Shown: one piece after another, positions 26,454 to 35,613 of the stretch
Layout: each line of letters opens with the position of its first letter
How positions within the stretch are numbered: the first letter of the stretch is position 1
Source: CAZIOH01 sp964540815
GTDB taxonomy: Bacteria > Myxococcota_A > Polyangia > Fen-1088
Direction: 5' to 3'
Length of the DNA stretch: 64,000 nt
Assembly (NCBI GenBank): GCA_964540815.1
Contig: CAZIOH010000020.1
Location: forward strand, 1-64,000
Made by a program: the position numbers and the translations under genes
The notes under the pieces: model-generated
Databases searched by the model: none
Told to the model about the DNA's origin: nothing
What the model saw: the letters and a program-made list of their open reading frames with translations, nothing else

Positions 26454-27092
26454 TCACCCGCGCGCGGCGCGGCCTCCTCGACGCGGGCGGCCTGGCGGTG
26501 GTCCGGCAACGCCGCGCTTCGCGCGGGCCTTGCGGGGGACGACGGTCCGGGGGCGACCTGGTCGGGCCGGTGACGTTCGGGCGCGGGTCTTCAGGGCACC
26601 GGTACGACCGTGGTCGTGGTCGTGGTCGTGGTCGTGCCGGTGATGGTGGTGGTGCTCATGCGGGTGCGGGTGGGACGCGCCGTCGTCCTCCGCGACCGGG
26701 ACAATCTCGATGCCGCCGTGCTTGACGCCGCGCATTGCAAGGATGCGGTCGGCGAGATCCTGGAGCTGGTCGGACCTGCCCCGCATGACGACGACCTCGA
26801 GGCACAGGTCGAGGGTCAGGTGGATGTGCAAGGATGCCCGAACGCCCTCACCGAGCTGGTGCTGAAGCTCCGTCAGCTTATCGCTGAGATCGCGGACGTG
26901 GTGGTCGTAGACGAGCGTCAGGGTGCAGACCGCCTGGACCCCTCTTGCGACCTTTGCCCGCCCGACCTCGCTGCGCGCGAGATCGCGCAGCAGCTCGGAG
27001 CGGGTGCAGCCCCGCTCGGCCACCAGCCCGTCGAGCTCCCGGAGCAGGGAATCCTCGATCGCGACGCCGAACCTGACCAGCGGATCCTTCAT
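26454..27092 (-). CDS. nikR: nickel-responsive regulator NikR with long His-rich tail
   Basis: 212 residues against about 135 for E. coli NikR. The N-terminal ribbon-helix-helix DNA-binding part (VRFGVAIEDSLLRELD) is followed by the ACT-like metal domain. His78, His89, His91 and Cys97 occupy the same relative spacing as the Ni ligands His76, His87, His89 and Cys95 of E. coli NikR. The extra 75 residues start with a His/Asp-rich run (HPHPHEHHHHHRHDHD) like those of HypB or SlyD, then an Arg/Pro-rich basic tail. NikR represses nickel uptake when nickel is bound; the tail may store or sense metal. No nickel transporter or hydrogenase is nearby. It is divergent from a small unknown gene. The predicted start lacks a strong ribosome-binding site. 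Confidence 0.85.
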   Translation of the reverse strand: MKDPLVRFGVAIEDSLLRELDGLVAERGCTRSELLRDLARSEVGRAKVARGVQAVCTLTLVYDHHVRDLSDKLTELQHQLGEGVRASLHIHLTLDLCLEVVVMRGRSDQLQDLADRILAMRGVKHGGIEIVPVAEDDGASHPHPHEHHHHHRHDHDHDHDHGRTGALKTRARTSPARPGRPRTVVPRKARAKRGVAGPPPGRPRRGGRAARG

Positions 27093-27152
27093 GGCCAGCG
27101 AAGCTACCTCAGAAGGACAACGACAACGACCATGACCCGACCCGCGCCAACA

Positions 27153-27170
27153 GGCGGGTACGATCCCGCC
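27153..27170. promoter_or_regulatory. inverted repeat upstream of nikR
   Basis: GGCGGG-TACGAT-CCCGCC, a perfect 6 bp inverted repeat in the 200 bp region between nikR and the small divergent gene. It could be an operator or, followed by AAAA, part of a weak terminator. It does not match the E. coli NikR operator (GTATGA-N16-TCATAC). Confidence 0.35.
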
Positions 27171-27293
27171 AAAATAGAGGACAGGCGGTGGAAGCGCAAG
27201 GTCGAGACGCGGCGCACCCGTCATCCCGCCGGTCCCCACCAAGATGGGTGCGGGTATATCCACGAACGGTCCCAATCCGGGTAAGATCGGCGC

Positions 27294-27644
27294 GTGAAAA
27301 ATCACAGCAAATCGGATTTCATCAGGGCGCAAGCTCCCGAACTGTCCGCCGCCGAGGTCGTGGAGAAGGCCAAGGCCGCGGGGATCGACCTGTCGGCCCA
27401 GCTGGTCTACGTCGTGCGCTCGGTCGCTCGACGAAAGGGTCCTCGACGCGGGGCTTCGGGCCGCCCCTCGGCTTCGTCGCGCCCCGGGCGCTCGTCCCTG
27501 GGCCCGGGCTCAACGGCCGACGGACGCCCCTCGCCTGCTCTGTCGCGGCAATTCTGCGCGCTCGTGACCGACATCGGCCTCCTGCACGCCGAGGAGTTGC
27601 TCGATGCCTTCCGAACGGAGGTGGCCTCCATCGACCTCGGTTGA
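27294..27644 (+). CDS. small protein of unknown function
   Basis: 116 residues from a GTG start; no family name can be assigned with confidence. The first 45 residues (KNHSKSDFIRAQAPELSAAE and on to IDLSAQLVYVVRS) resemble a short helical domain found at the N terminus of many small myxobacterial proteins. The middle is a basic, Ser/Pro/Arg-rich linker. The last 30 residues (CALVTDIGLLHAEELLDAFR) form a helical end. The basic charge is compatible with nucleic-acid binding but this is not shown. The third-position GC bias supports coding. It is divergent from nikR. Confidence 0.6.
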   Translation: MKNHSKSDFIRAQAPELSAAEVVEKAKAAGIDLSAQLVYVVRSVARRKGPRRGASGRPSASSRPGRSSLGPGSTADGRPSPALSRQFCALVTDIGLLHAEELLDAFRTEVASIDLG

Positions 27645-27757
27645 CGGGACGACCGTCAGCCGAGCCGAGCCAGGCGGGGGGAGTCTCCGATGGTGCCCTC
27701 GCGCTGACCAGGCGCGCGCCCGATCGCGACGCGCGCCGCGGTCCCGCGGTCCGGGCG

Positions 27758-29407
27758 TCAGGGGTACTGCTTGTCCGCGAGCCCGTTGATGTACTTCTCG
27801 ATGTTGGTGTAGCCCGTGTGGTCGAAGTCGCCGTTGGCGTCGGCGGGGCTGCTCGGATCGAGGCCGTACTTGGTCTCCCAGGCATCCGGCATCCCGTCCT
27901 GGTCGGTGTCGGTGGGGGCGGTCCCGCCGGCCAGCGTACCGTACCCACTGTTGCCGAGACCGGTGGCGGTCTGGTCGGTCCACAGCGTGCCCGACTTTCC
28001 GAGCGAGTTCACGTCGGCGATCACCAGCGCATCGACCTGATCGCGGTGCAACGACGCGCCGGCGCTGGCCACCGCGGCGGCGAAGCTGGCCGCCGCGCTC
28101 GTGGTCGGCAGCAGCGCGGTCTCCGGCGAGCCCGCGGCGGTCGCGTGGGTCGTGCTGCCTGGATAGCCCGCGTCCGTGCCGTTCAGGGTCCCGTCGGAGT
28201 TGGTGTCCGCGAGGTTGCCATTGATGTAGACCGTCTGGCCGGCATTCATCTGATAGAAGAAGTTGCCCGGCGAGTTGGTGGAGGGGCCAGCGATGAAGTA
28301 GTTGTGCACGATGTCGTGCCAGAAGACCCCGCTCGTGTCCCCGGCGGCGTAGGCGTACTGGTAGTTGTAGACGACGTTGTTGACGTATTGCGTGTTGGAC
28401 TTGGCGAGCGGGCACCTGCCGTGGGCGTTGGCGAAGATGTTCCCGTACCAGGTGAAGAATCCACCGGTCTGCTCGGTGTGGGCACCGAACTGCTGTCCGG
28501 TGGGGTTGGCGTTGATGGAGTACTGAACCGTGATGTTGGTGGCTCCCACCGCGTCGATGTTGTTGTATTGCGCGAACTCGATCGAGACGTGGTCGAAGAT
28601 GAGGTTGCTGGCGTTGAGCAGGTTGATGCCGCTCTTCTTGGCGTCCGAGTCGAGCAAACCCTGCCGGAAGCGGACATAGCGGACGATGACGTTGGACGCG
28701 GCGTTGAACGAGACCTCGCGTCCCATGAAGCCGATGCCGTCGCCGGGCGCGGTCTGGCCGGCGATGGTGAGGTTGCCCTTGGCGGCCACGGTCGTCTGCA
28801 GATTCACGTAACCGCCCACGTCGAACACGATGATGCGATTGCTCTGGCTGACGGCGTCGCGGAATGATCCCGCGCCACTGTCGTTCAGATTGGTGACGTG
28901 ATAGACCGTGGTCCCGCGGCCGCCGGTGGCCTTCCGCCCGAAGCCGAGCGCCCCTGGAAACGCGACGGTCGCGCCAGAGGTGCCGGTGGATCCCGCGGCG
29001 CCCCCCGTGGCGGGTCGACCGGCCGCGCCGCCCGAGCCTGGGACGCCGCCGCGCCCGCCCGCCCCGGTTCCTCCGGTCCCGACGGAGGCGCTGCCGCCGG
29101 CGCCCGAGCCGGAGCTCGACATGCCGCCCGAGCCGCCGCCGGTCCCCGCCGGGCTCATCCCACCCGTGCCACGGGTGCCGCCGGATGCCACGATGCCGCC
29201 GGAGCCCTCGCCGGCTGGGCCGGTCGCTCCGGTGCCGCCGCTGGCTTCGAATCCGCCGCCCGAAGACCCTCCGGACGCGCCTCCCGACGGGGCTCCCCCC
29301 GACGCGCCGCCCGAGGGCGCGCCGCCGCCACCGCTGGAGCAGGCGCCGCCGAGGCCCACCCCGACCGAGATCGCGATCCCGAGAAGACGCTGCCTGCCTG
29401 TGATCAT
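27758..29407 (-). CDS. pectate-lyase-like secreted lipoprotein
   Basis: 549 residues. A signal peptide with a lipobox (GLGGAC) is followed by about 125 residues of Gly/Ser/Ala-rich low-complexity linker, common in Myxococcota surface lipoproteins. Residues about 152-500 form a right-handed beta-helix of the pectate lyase type, with motifs GRGTTVYHVTNLNDSGAGS, RIIVFDVGG, TIAGQTAPG, IFDHVS and WYGNIF. The C terminus carries a thrombospondin-type-3-like calcium repeat (DTDQDGMPDAWE) and a short YTNIEKYIN motif often seen at the end of such lyases. It would cleave polyuronates by beta-elimination; the exact substrate is unknown. The catalytic arginine was not identified with certainty. Confidence 0.85.
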   Translation of the reverse strand: MITGRQRLLGIAISVGVGLGGACSSGGGGAPSGGASGGAPSGGASGGSSGGGFEASGGTGATGPAGEGSGGIVASGGTRGTGGMSPAGTGGGSGGMSSSGSGAGGSASVGTGGTGAGGRGGVPGSGGAAGRPATGGAAGSTGTSGATVAFPGALGFGRKATGGRGTTVYHVTNLNDSGAGSFRDAVSQSNRIIVFDVGGYVNLQTTVAAKGNLTIAGQTAPGDGIGFMGREVSFNAASNVIVRYVRFRQGLLDSDAKKSGINLLNASNLIFDHVSIEFAQYNNIDAVGATNITVQYSINANPTGQQFGAHTEQTGGFFTWYGNIFANAHGRCPLAKSNTQYVNNVVYNYQYAYAAGDTSGVFWHDIVHNYFIAGPSTNSPGNFFYQMNAGQTVYINGNLADTNSDGTLNGTDAGYPGSTTHATAAGSPETALLPTTSAAASFAAAVASAGASLHRDQVDALVIADVNSLGKSGTLWTDQTATGLGNSGYGTLAGGTAPTDTDQDGMPDAWETKYGLDPSSPADANGDFDHTGYTNIEKYINGLADKQYP

Positions 29408-29694
29408 TTGGGGGCCTTATGGATGCCGTGGCACATCCGCGAGACCAAGCATCATGGGGTGTGCCAACGGTGAATGCAATCGGCGCGCAGCCCGGGTAAG
29501 CGCCCGCACGGTTCCCGCGTTGCGGCGCCCAAGATCCCGACCTCTTCAACCGTCCGGACGTGACGAGGACGAGGACCGAAGTTCGCTTCCCTGGTCCGGA
29601 GAGGTCGCACAAACGTTGCCCTCCCCCACGCATGCCCCCTCTACATTCTGAGCGCTTCGAGGGCGTGCAGGCAAATGACAAAGGAGATGGGTCA
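29408..29694. other. divergent promoter region, pectate lyase / phosphoesterase
   Basis: 287 bp between two divergent secreted-protein genes. It must contain both promoters. I see no strong hairpin or repeat. AAGGAG at 29681-29686 is the ribosome-binding site of the downstream gene and fixes its start. Confidence 0.5.
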
Positions 29695-32691
29695 ATGAGG
29701 ACACGAACGCTGCTCAACTGGTTCACGTATGGCGTCGCGCTCTCGGCGGCGGCAAGCTCGCTCCAGGCCCACGCCGGGGCTCCCGGCGCCACGGCGGTCC
29801 GGATCGCCACGGGTCAGTCGATCACCCCGACCGCACCGCGCGGGGCGGTGCAACAGTTCCTCAACCCGGGGCTGCCGGCCTATCCGAGCTTCGTGGCCGG
29901 AGAAGCCGTGCGCGCGCGCCTCAGCCCCGACGGCACGACCCTGGCGATCCTCTGCGCGGGCCAGAACTCCCTCTACCAGCCCGACGGCACCGTCGACACG
30001 GTCAACTCGACCCAGTTCATCTTCCTTTACGACGTGGGTGGAGCCCATCGGGACACGCCGCTCCTGATCCAGGTCCTCCAGCAGACCAACGCCCACGTGG
30101 GCCTGATCTTCGCCCCCGACGGCGGCACCCTCTATGCGACGGGGGGCCGCGACGATTCCGTCTATGTCTATTCCAAGACCGGCGGGTCGACCGGCGGGTC
30201 CTGGTCGCTCGCGCGGACGCTGGCGCTCGGCCACGCCGGCAAGGGCGTCGGCCTCGGGGTCAGCCCCAACGCCAGCGGTCTCGGGATCTCCGCTGACGGC
30301 CGGACGCTGGTGGTCGCCAACAACTACAACGACTCGATCAGCGTGATGGACACGGCCAGCGGCGCGGTCCTCACCGAGCACGATCTGCGGCCCTACTCCC
30401 CGGCCAACGAGGCGGTGGACGGCGGCGTCGGCGGCACCTTCCCCTTCGGGGTGGTGGTGAAGGGCAACCACACCGTCTACGTGTCGTCGGATCGCAACCG
30501 CGAGATCGTGGTGGTCGACATCAGCTCCCCGACCGCGACCCGCCTGGTCAAGCGCATCCCGCTCGACGGCAACCCGCTCGGGATGACCCTCGACGCCTCC
30601 GGCTCGAGGCTGTTCGTGGCCGAGGACAACGCCGACGAGGTCGCGGTCATCGACACCGACTGCAATTCGGTGGTCGCCCAGATCGATGCGCGCGCTCCGC
30701 CCGGCCTGCTCTCGGGGACCGGGGATGACGACGACGACGGCCACGCCGATCGCGACCGCGACCGGGGCCACCGCCACGGGCGCTACACCGGCGCCGCCAC
30801 CTTCGCGGTCACGCTCGCGCCGGATGGCCGTACCCTCTATGCGGTGAACGCCGGTGCCAACTCGGTGGCCGTGATCCCGCTGCGCGGCGAGCATGCCTAC
30901 CAGGTCAAGGGGTTGATCCCCACCGCCTACGAGCCGCACGACATCACCTTCAGCGCCGACGGCAGGTCCATGTACATCATCAATGGCAAGAGCGTCACCG
31001 GGGTCAACCCGGGGCACCTGGCCAGCAACACGGCCGCCATCACCTCGTTCACCTACCCGGGAGGCAACGCCGCCGCGGCCGCCGCGGCCAGGGCCACGAA
31101 CCAGTACCAGTTCCAGCTCGAGCGGGCGTCCCTGGTCAGCGCCCCGGTGCCCGAGCCCTGGGAGCTCGAGCACCTCACCGAGGCGGTGGCCGAGAACAAC
31201 TTTTACCGCCGTGGCGACGCCAGCGAGGACGATCGCCGGGTGATGAAGTTCCTGCACGAGCACATCCACCACGTCATCTACGTCGTCAAGGAGAACCGAA
31301 CCTTCGACCAGATCCTGGGCGATCTCGGCAACGGCTCGAACGGCGACAGCCGGCTGACCCAGTTCGGCGAGAGCCTCACCCCCAACTTCCACCGTCTGGC
31401 CCGCCAGTTCGTCACCCTCGACAACTTCATGGATCCGGGTGACGGAAGCATGGACGGCTGGTCCTGGAGCCTTCAGGGCCGGGTCACCAACACCGAGACC
31501 ATCACCCAGCAGATCAATTACGCCGCCGTCAACCGCGGGCTCTCCTACGAGTCCGAGGGCTCGAACCGCAACGTGCCGGTCAATCTCGGCACGGTCGCCG
31601 AGCGGGACCTCGCATCGGGCCCGCCCGGGACCACCAGCTACTCGGCCGGCTCCGCCGGCCTGCCCGGCGGGACCACCAATCTGCTCACCGGCACGGGCAA
31701 CCACGCCTCCACCGACGCCCCGTTCGGGGTGCAGGATGGGTACATCTTCGCCGCGGTGCTGAAGGCCGGGGGGACCGTGCGCAACTACGGATTCCTGGTC
31801 AACAACATCGGGAGCATCGGGACCATCGCGGCCCCGGTCAGCGATCCGCATGGCGCGGGGATCGTGCAGGTCGCCCCGCTGGCCCCGTCGCTCGCGCCGG
31901 CGACCGACGTCTACTTCCGGGGTTACGACCAGAACTATCCGGATCTCTGGCGCTACGCCGAGTGGAAGCGCGAGTTCGACCAGTTCGTGGCCGACGGCAA
32001 CCTGCCCAACCTCTCGCTGGTTCGGTTCAGCCACGATCACATGGGCAGCTTCGGCACGGCGCTCGGCGGCGTGAACACCCCGGAGACGCAGCAGGCCGAC
32101 GACGATCTGGCGGTCGGTCGTCTGGCGGAGGCCGTTGCGCAGAGCCCGTACGCTGGGGACACGCTGATCATCGTCACCGAGGACGACTGCCAGGACGGGC
32201 CCGACCACGTGGACTCGCACCGCGCGACCGCGTACTTCGTGGGCGCCTACGTGAAGCGAGGCGCTGTGGTCAGCACCCGGTACAGCCAGGTCAACGCCTT
32301 GCGCACCATCGAGGACATCCTCGGTACCCAGCACATCAACCTGAACACCGCCCTCCAGCGGCCCATGTCCGACGTCTTCGACATCCGCTCACCGGTGGCG
32401 TGGAGCTACGCGAGCCTCGCCTCGACGGTGCTGACCACCACCACGCTCGCCCAGGCTCCGGGTGGCCTCGGCGCCAAGCTCGCGCGCGGTCCCAAGGTCA
32501 AGCCGAAGCACGACGCCAGCTACTGGGCCCGCCACACGGCGGGCTTCGACTTCTCGGACGCCGACCGCGTGCCGCCCGCCGTCTTCAACCAGGTCGTGTG
32601 GAAGGGGCTGATGGGCACCAAGCGCTACCCGTCGCCACACCTCGACCGGCGGTTGGCCACGAACACCGTCGGTCGCCCGACGGACGACTGA
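29695..32691 (+). CDS. YncE-type beta-propeller fused to phosphoesterase (alkaline phosphatase superfamily)
   Basis: 998 residues; the ATG at 29695 has AAGGAG 8 bases upstream and opens a signal peptide ending QAHAG. Residues about 65-455 are a seven-bladed YncE-like propeller (repeated LSPDGTTLAI, FAPDGGTLYATGG, ISADGRTLVVANN, LAPDGRTLYAVNAGANSVAV). Within it an Asp/His-rich loop (DDDDDGHADRDRDRGHRHGR) is inserted. Residues about 520-895 form the phosphoesterase domain related to phospholipase C/acid phosphatase (IYVVKENRTFDQILGDLG; later HDHMGSFG and ITEDDCQDGPDHVDSHR supply metal-ligand Asp and His). It probably hydrolyses phosphate esters outside the cytoplasm. Similar fusions occur across delta-proteobacteria; the substrate is unknown. 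A hairpin terminator follows. Confidence 0.88.
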   Translation: MRTRTLLNWFTYGVALSAAASSLQAHAGAPGATAVRIATGQSITPTAPRGAVQQFLNPGLPAYPSFVAGEAVRARLSPDGTTLAILCAGQNSLYQPDGTVDTVNSTQFIFLYDVGGAHRDTPLLIQVLQQTNAHVGLIFAPDGGTLYATGGRDDSVYVYSKTGGSTGGSWSLARTLALGHAGKGVGLGVSPNASGLGISADGRTLVVANNYNDSISVMDTASGAVLTEHDLRPYSPANEAVDGGVGGTFPFGVVVKGNHTVYVSSDRNREIVVVDISSPTATRLVKRIPLDGNPLGMTLDASGSRLFVAEDNADEVAVIDTDCNSVVAQIDARAPPGLLSGTGDDDDDGHADRDRDRGHRHGRYTGAATFAVTLAPDGRTLYAVNAGANSVAVIPLRGEHAYQVKGLIPTAYEPHDITFSADGRSMYIINGKSVTGVNPGHLASNTAAITSFTYPGGNAAAAAAARATNQYQFQLERASLVSAPVPEPWELEHLTEAVAENNFYRRGDASEDDRRVMKFLHEHIHHVIYVVKENRTFDQILGDLGNGSNGDSRLTQFGESLTPNFHRLARQFVTLDNFMDPGDGSMDGWSWSLQGRVTNTETITQQINYAAVNRGLSYESEGSNRNVPVNLGTVAERDLASGPPGTTSYSAGSAGLPGGTTNLLTGTGNHASTDAPFGVQDGYIFAAVLKAGGTVRNYGFLVNNIGSIGTIAAPVSDPHGAGIVQVAPLAPSLAPATDVYFRGYDQNYPDLWRYAEWKREFDQFVADGNLPNLSLVRFSHDHMGSFGTALGGVNTPETQQADDDLAVGRLAEAVAQSPYAGDTLIIVTEDDCQDGPDHVDSHRATAYFVGAYVKRGAVVSTRYSQVNALRTIEDILGTQHINLNTALQRPMSDVFDIRSPVAWSYASLASTVLTTTTLAQAPGGLGAKLARGPKVKPKHDASYWARHTAGFDFSDADRVPPAVFNQVVWKGLMGTKRYPSPHLDRRLATNTVGRPTDD

Positions 32692-32708
32692 TCTCTCCCT
32701 TCCTGTCT

Positions 32709-32733
32709 CCTCCCCCCGCGAAGCGGGGGGAGG
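32709..32733. terminator. GC-rich hairpin between convergent genes
   Basis: An 11 bp perfect stem CCTCCCCCCGC/GCGGGGGGAGG closes on a GAA loop, 18 bp after the phosphoesterase stop and 38 bp before the end of the convergent porin gene. There is no U-tract, so it may act as an intergenic repeat or a transcript-end stabiliser rather than a classical intrinsic terminator. Confidence 0.55.
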
Positions 32734-32770
32734 GCCAGGGAGATGGGCTCCACCTTCACCTCGGAGGTGA

Positions 32771-34066
32771 CTAGAAGAAGATCGCCTGCGCGCCGAGCTG
32801 AACGGAGTTGGTGCTCGAGTATGAGCCGTTCGTCGGGGCGAAAGGTCCGAGCTTCGTGTAGCTGTATGTGGCGACCAACCGGAGCGCGGGGCCCTTGATG
32901 AGGTACGAGAGCCCAGCGTCGAGGTTCCAGGGGTTCGTGTCCGAGTTGCCTTTGATGCTCTCGTACTGGTACCTGACCATGGGCTGGATGTTGCCAATCC
33001 CGATGGTCGGGGTCGCATAAGCCAACAGCCCGTAGAAAGCGTCGCTCGCAGCTTTCACGCCATCGAGGACGTTGAAGTGATAGTAGGCCCCTTCCGCCGT
33101 GAACCAGCCGCCGCCGGGAATCTTCTTCTCGAACAGCACGTCGCCGTTGATGTCGGCCCAGTCCTTGTCGGCCGTGGCCGAGCTCGAGCCATGCGCCTGG
33201 TACTGTCCGCCGACCCCGATCGAGAGCATGTCCTTGTCGCCAAAGAAGCTCGCGTTGCCCCAGAACCCGGGCTCAGGGTCGAGCAGCGCCAACCGCAGGC
33301 GAGCGGTGTAAAGCGGGCTCTCCCCGACGTTTGCGTCGTCGAAGGCGCCAACCAGGTACGTGAGCATGCCACCCTGGATGTCACCCCACACGACGGCGCC
33401 GTTGCTGCGTCCAGATGGTCCCTCCTTTGGGCCGCTTCCCGCCAATCCTGGATACCTCCAGGGGATCATGAAGAACGGGCCAGAGGCGTTCGCCCGATCC
33501 ACCGGCACCAGCAGGTGGCCAGCCCAGAAGTGGAACTCGTCGGCGAAATCGAATGAGACGATGGCGTCCTCGATGGTGACCGCGCTCGCGCCGGCGCTGC
33601 TGAAGTCGACCATGTTGGCGTTCAGGTTCAGGGTCACGCCGACCTTCTTGTGGATCTTGCCGCCCGCGTGGAGCTCGACGTACTCGCTGTCCATGTGCCA
33701 GTCGTCGACCTTCGACTTGTCGGTGGCCCCCTGGAAGATACCTCCCACGCGCAACCAGGCACCCACGTCGATCGGCGGGAGCACGTCGGGACGGCTGGCG
33801 GGCATCGCCTCGGCCGAGGTGGGCGGCTTGGCCTCGGTCGCGACCGCGGCCGGGGGAGTCACCACCGGCGGAGGAGGCGTCACGAGGACAGGAGGTGGCG
33901 CGGGAGGCGCCGCCATGGGAGGAGCGGGAGCCGCGGGAGGTTCAGCGGGGGGCGTCTGCGCTGCCGCTCGCGGGGTCCTGAGCGCACCGATTGAAACCGC
34001 CATCCCCAACGTCGCTATGCACGTCCTGGCAATGCCTGGTACCCTGCTACTCCTCTTTTCGAGCAT
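32771..34066 (-). CDS. outer-membrane porin-like protein
   Basis: 431 residues. A signal peptide ending RAAAQ is followed by a Pro/Ala-rich linker of about 55 residues and then alternating beta strands (for example VELHAGGKIHKKVGVTLNL and GNASFFGDKDMLSIGVGGQY), ending in the aromatic C terminus QAIFF typical of barrels recognised by BamA. It resembles porins of the OprO/P type, but substrate specificity cannot be inferred. The start at 34066 excludes a Cys/Arg-rich upstream extension that is not a signal peptide. Divergent from an OprB-like porin gene across 227 bp. Confidence 0.75.
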   Translation of the reverse strand: MLEKRSSRVPGIARTCIATLGMAVSIGALRTPRAAAQTPPAEPPAAPAPPMAAPPAPPPVLVTPPPPVVTPPAAVATEAKPPTSAEAMPASRPDVLPPIDVGAWLRVGGIFQGATDKSKVDDWHMDSEYVELHAGGKIHKKVGVTLNLNANMVDFSSAGASAVTIEDAIVSFDFADEFHFWAGHLLVPVDRANASGPFFMIPWRYPGLAGSGPKEGPSGRSNGAVVWGDIQGGMLTYLVGAFDDANVGESPLYTARLRLALLDPEPGFWGNASFFGDKDMLSIGVGGQYQAHGSSSATADKDWADINGDVLFEKKIPGGGWFTAEGAYYHFNVLDGVKAASDAFYGLLAYATPTIGIGNIQPMVRYQYESIKGNSDTNPWNLDAGLSYLIKGPALRLVATYSYTKLGPFAPTNGSYSSTNSVQLGAQAIFF

Positions 34067-34293
34067 ACCTATCCTGTTCTCGTGATCGCACGTCAATTCG
34101 ATAAGCTGGCGGCCGCACGGACAACAACGCGATCGGCGCGCATCGGGGCCCCGGTGGCTTCGCTTCGACGCGATCACAGTCGCCGAAGGATTTGCCGCCG
34201 TGCTGTGGTTGGCGGCGACGATAGCGAGCCTGAGTTAACGCATGATTTCGGATTCGTTCGTTCGTCGTTAATTCGGTAGGCGAGTGGCGTCAG

Positions 34294-35613
34294 GTGTGCG
34301 ATTCACCAAATGCGCGTCGGGCGGATCGGGCTGGTCGGGCCGTTCGAGCCTCGATCGCGGTCTCCCTCGTGTCCCTGTCCGCGCTGGCATCGACCCTCGA
34401 CGCCTGGGCCGGCGTCGCCGAGCGGGGAGCCGACCTCTCCGCGGTGTATGACGGCGAGGGCCTGGCGAACGCACGGGGAGGGGAGAGCCGGGGAGGCGTC
34501 TACCTCGGGGCTCTGCACGTCCTGCTCGCGGTGGATGGCGATCGCTTGCTCGGCTGGCCAGGCTCCACGCTGTTTCTCAATGGCCTCGTGATCCACGGCG
34601 GTCACCCGAGTGGCGTGGTGGGGGACGCGCAGGGGGTCAGCAACCTCGAAGCACCTGCCGGCTGGCAGATCTACGAGGCCTGGCTCCAGCAAAACCTGTC
34701 CGGCAATCGGCTGTCGCTGCTGATCGGTCGCTACGATCTCAACACCGAGTTCTATCGTCTGCAATCCGCGAGCCTGTTTCTGAACAGCTCGCTCGGTGTC
34801 GGCCCCGAATTCGCCCAGAGCGGTCAGGCTGGACCTTCCATCTTTCCAGATCCGGCCGTCGGAGCGCGCCTGGCCGTCAAGCCCACCCCGAATAGCGTGG
34901 TTCGCGCCGCCATCCTCGACGGCGTCCCGATCGATCGCCCGGGGCGCCCCGGAGGCCCGGCCGAGACGCGCGGCGCATTCCGGCGCGGAGATGGGTTGCT
35001 CCTGGTCGGGGAGGTGGCGCTGCTCACCCGTCCGATCTCGGGTGCTGCCCTCCCCTCCGGCGGGACGAGGTTCAGGATCGGCCGCGGTCCCGCCTATCGC
35101 CCTTACGAGGGAAAGATCGCGGTTGGAGGCTGGCTCTACACGGCGGCCTTCGATGATCTGAGCGCGCAGGATCTCGAGGGCAACCCCGTTCGGCATCGAG
35201 GCAGCGCCGGTGCCTACGTCGTCGGAGACGGGCTCTTGTACCGCAGCACCGTCCATCCCGGGCGCGAGCTCAGGATCTTTGCGGAAGCGGGACTGGGGGA
35301 CGCCCGGGTGAATCGTTTCGGCGCCTACGTCGGCGGCGGCGTGACGTTCGCAGGACTCTGGCCGGCGCTGGAGAACGATGAGCTGGGCTTGGCCGTCGCC
35401 CAGGCCCGAAACGGTTCACATTTCCTCGAGCTCGAGGGGAGGCAGGACATCGCGGCGAACCGCGCGGAGACCACCGTCGAGCTCACCGACCTGTTTCAGG
35501 TCGGCACGCACCTGGCCATTCAGCCGGACCTGCAGGTCGTGGTGCATCCGGGGACGGATCCGACCCGACAGGACGCGATCGTCCTCGGCCTGCGCTTCGA
35601 GGCCTCCTATTGA
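34294..35613 (+). CDS. OprB-like carbohydrate-selective porin
   Basis: 439 residues from GTG at 34294. The basic N terminus and hydrophobic segment ASIAVSLVSLSALASTLDAWA form a signal peptide. The mature part follows the OprB plan: an early DLSAVYDGEG strand, then LGALHVLLAVDGDRL, GWQIYEAWLQQN, LLIGRYDLNTEFY and FLNSSLGVGPEFA, all recognisable OprB family segments, and a final strand VLGLRFEASY. OprB proteins take up sugars through the outer membrane. The last 7 bases overlap the end of the convergent ccoG gene, so the two share a transcript-end region. Confidence 0.82.
   Translation: MCDSPNARRADRAGRAVRASIAVSLVSLSALASTLDAWAGVAERGADLSAVYDGEGLANARGGESRGGVYLGALHVLLAVDGDRLLGWPGSTLFLNGLVIHGGHPSGVVGDAQGVSNLEAPAGWQIYEAWLQQNLSGNRLSLLIGRYDLNTEFYRLQSASLFLNSSLGVGPEFAQSGQAGPSIFPDPAVGARLAVKPTPNSVVRAAILDGVPIDRPGRPGGPAETRGAFRRGDGLLLVGEVALLTRPISGAALPSGGTRFRIGRGPAYRPYEGKIAVGGWLYTAAFDDLSAQDLEGNPVRHRGSAGAYVVGDGLLYRSTVHPGRELRIFAEAGLGDARVNRFGAYVGGGVTFAGLWPALENDELGLAVAQARNGSHFLELEGRQDIAANRAETTVELTDLFQVGTHLAIQPDLQVVVHPGTDPTRQDAIVLGLRFEASY

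Noticed and set aside
34067..34293. tRNA or small RNA gene between the two porins
   Set aside because: The AT-richer stretch with TTCGTTCGTTCG repeats gives no cloverleaf or stable fold by eye.
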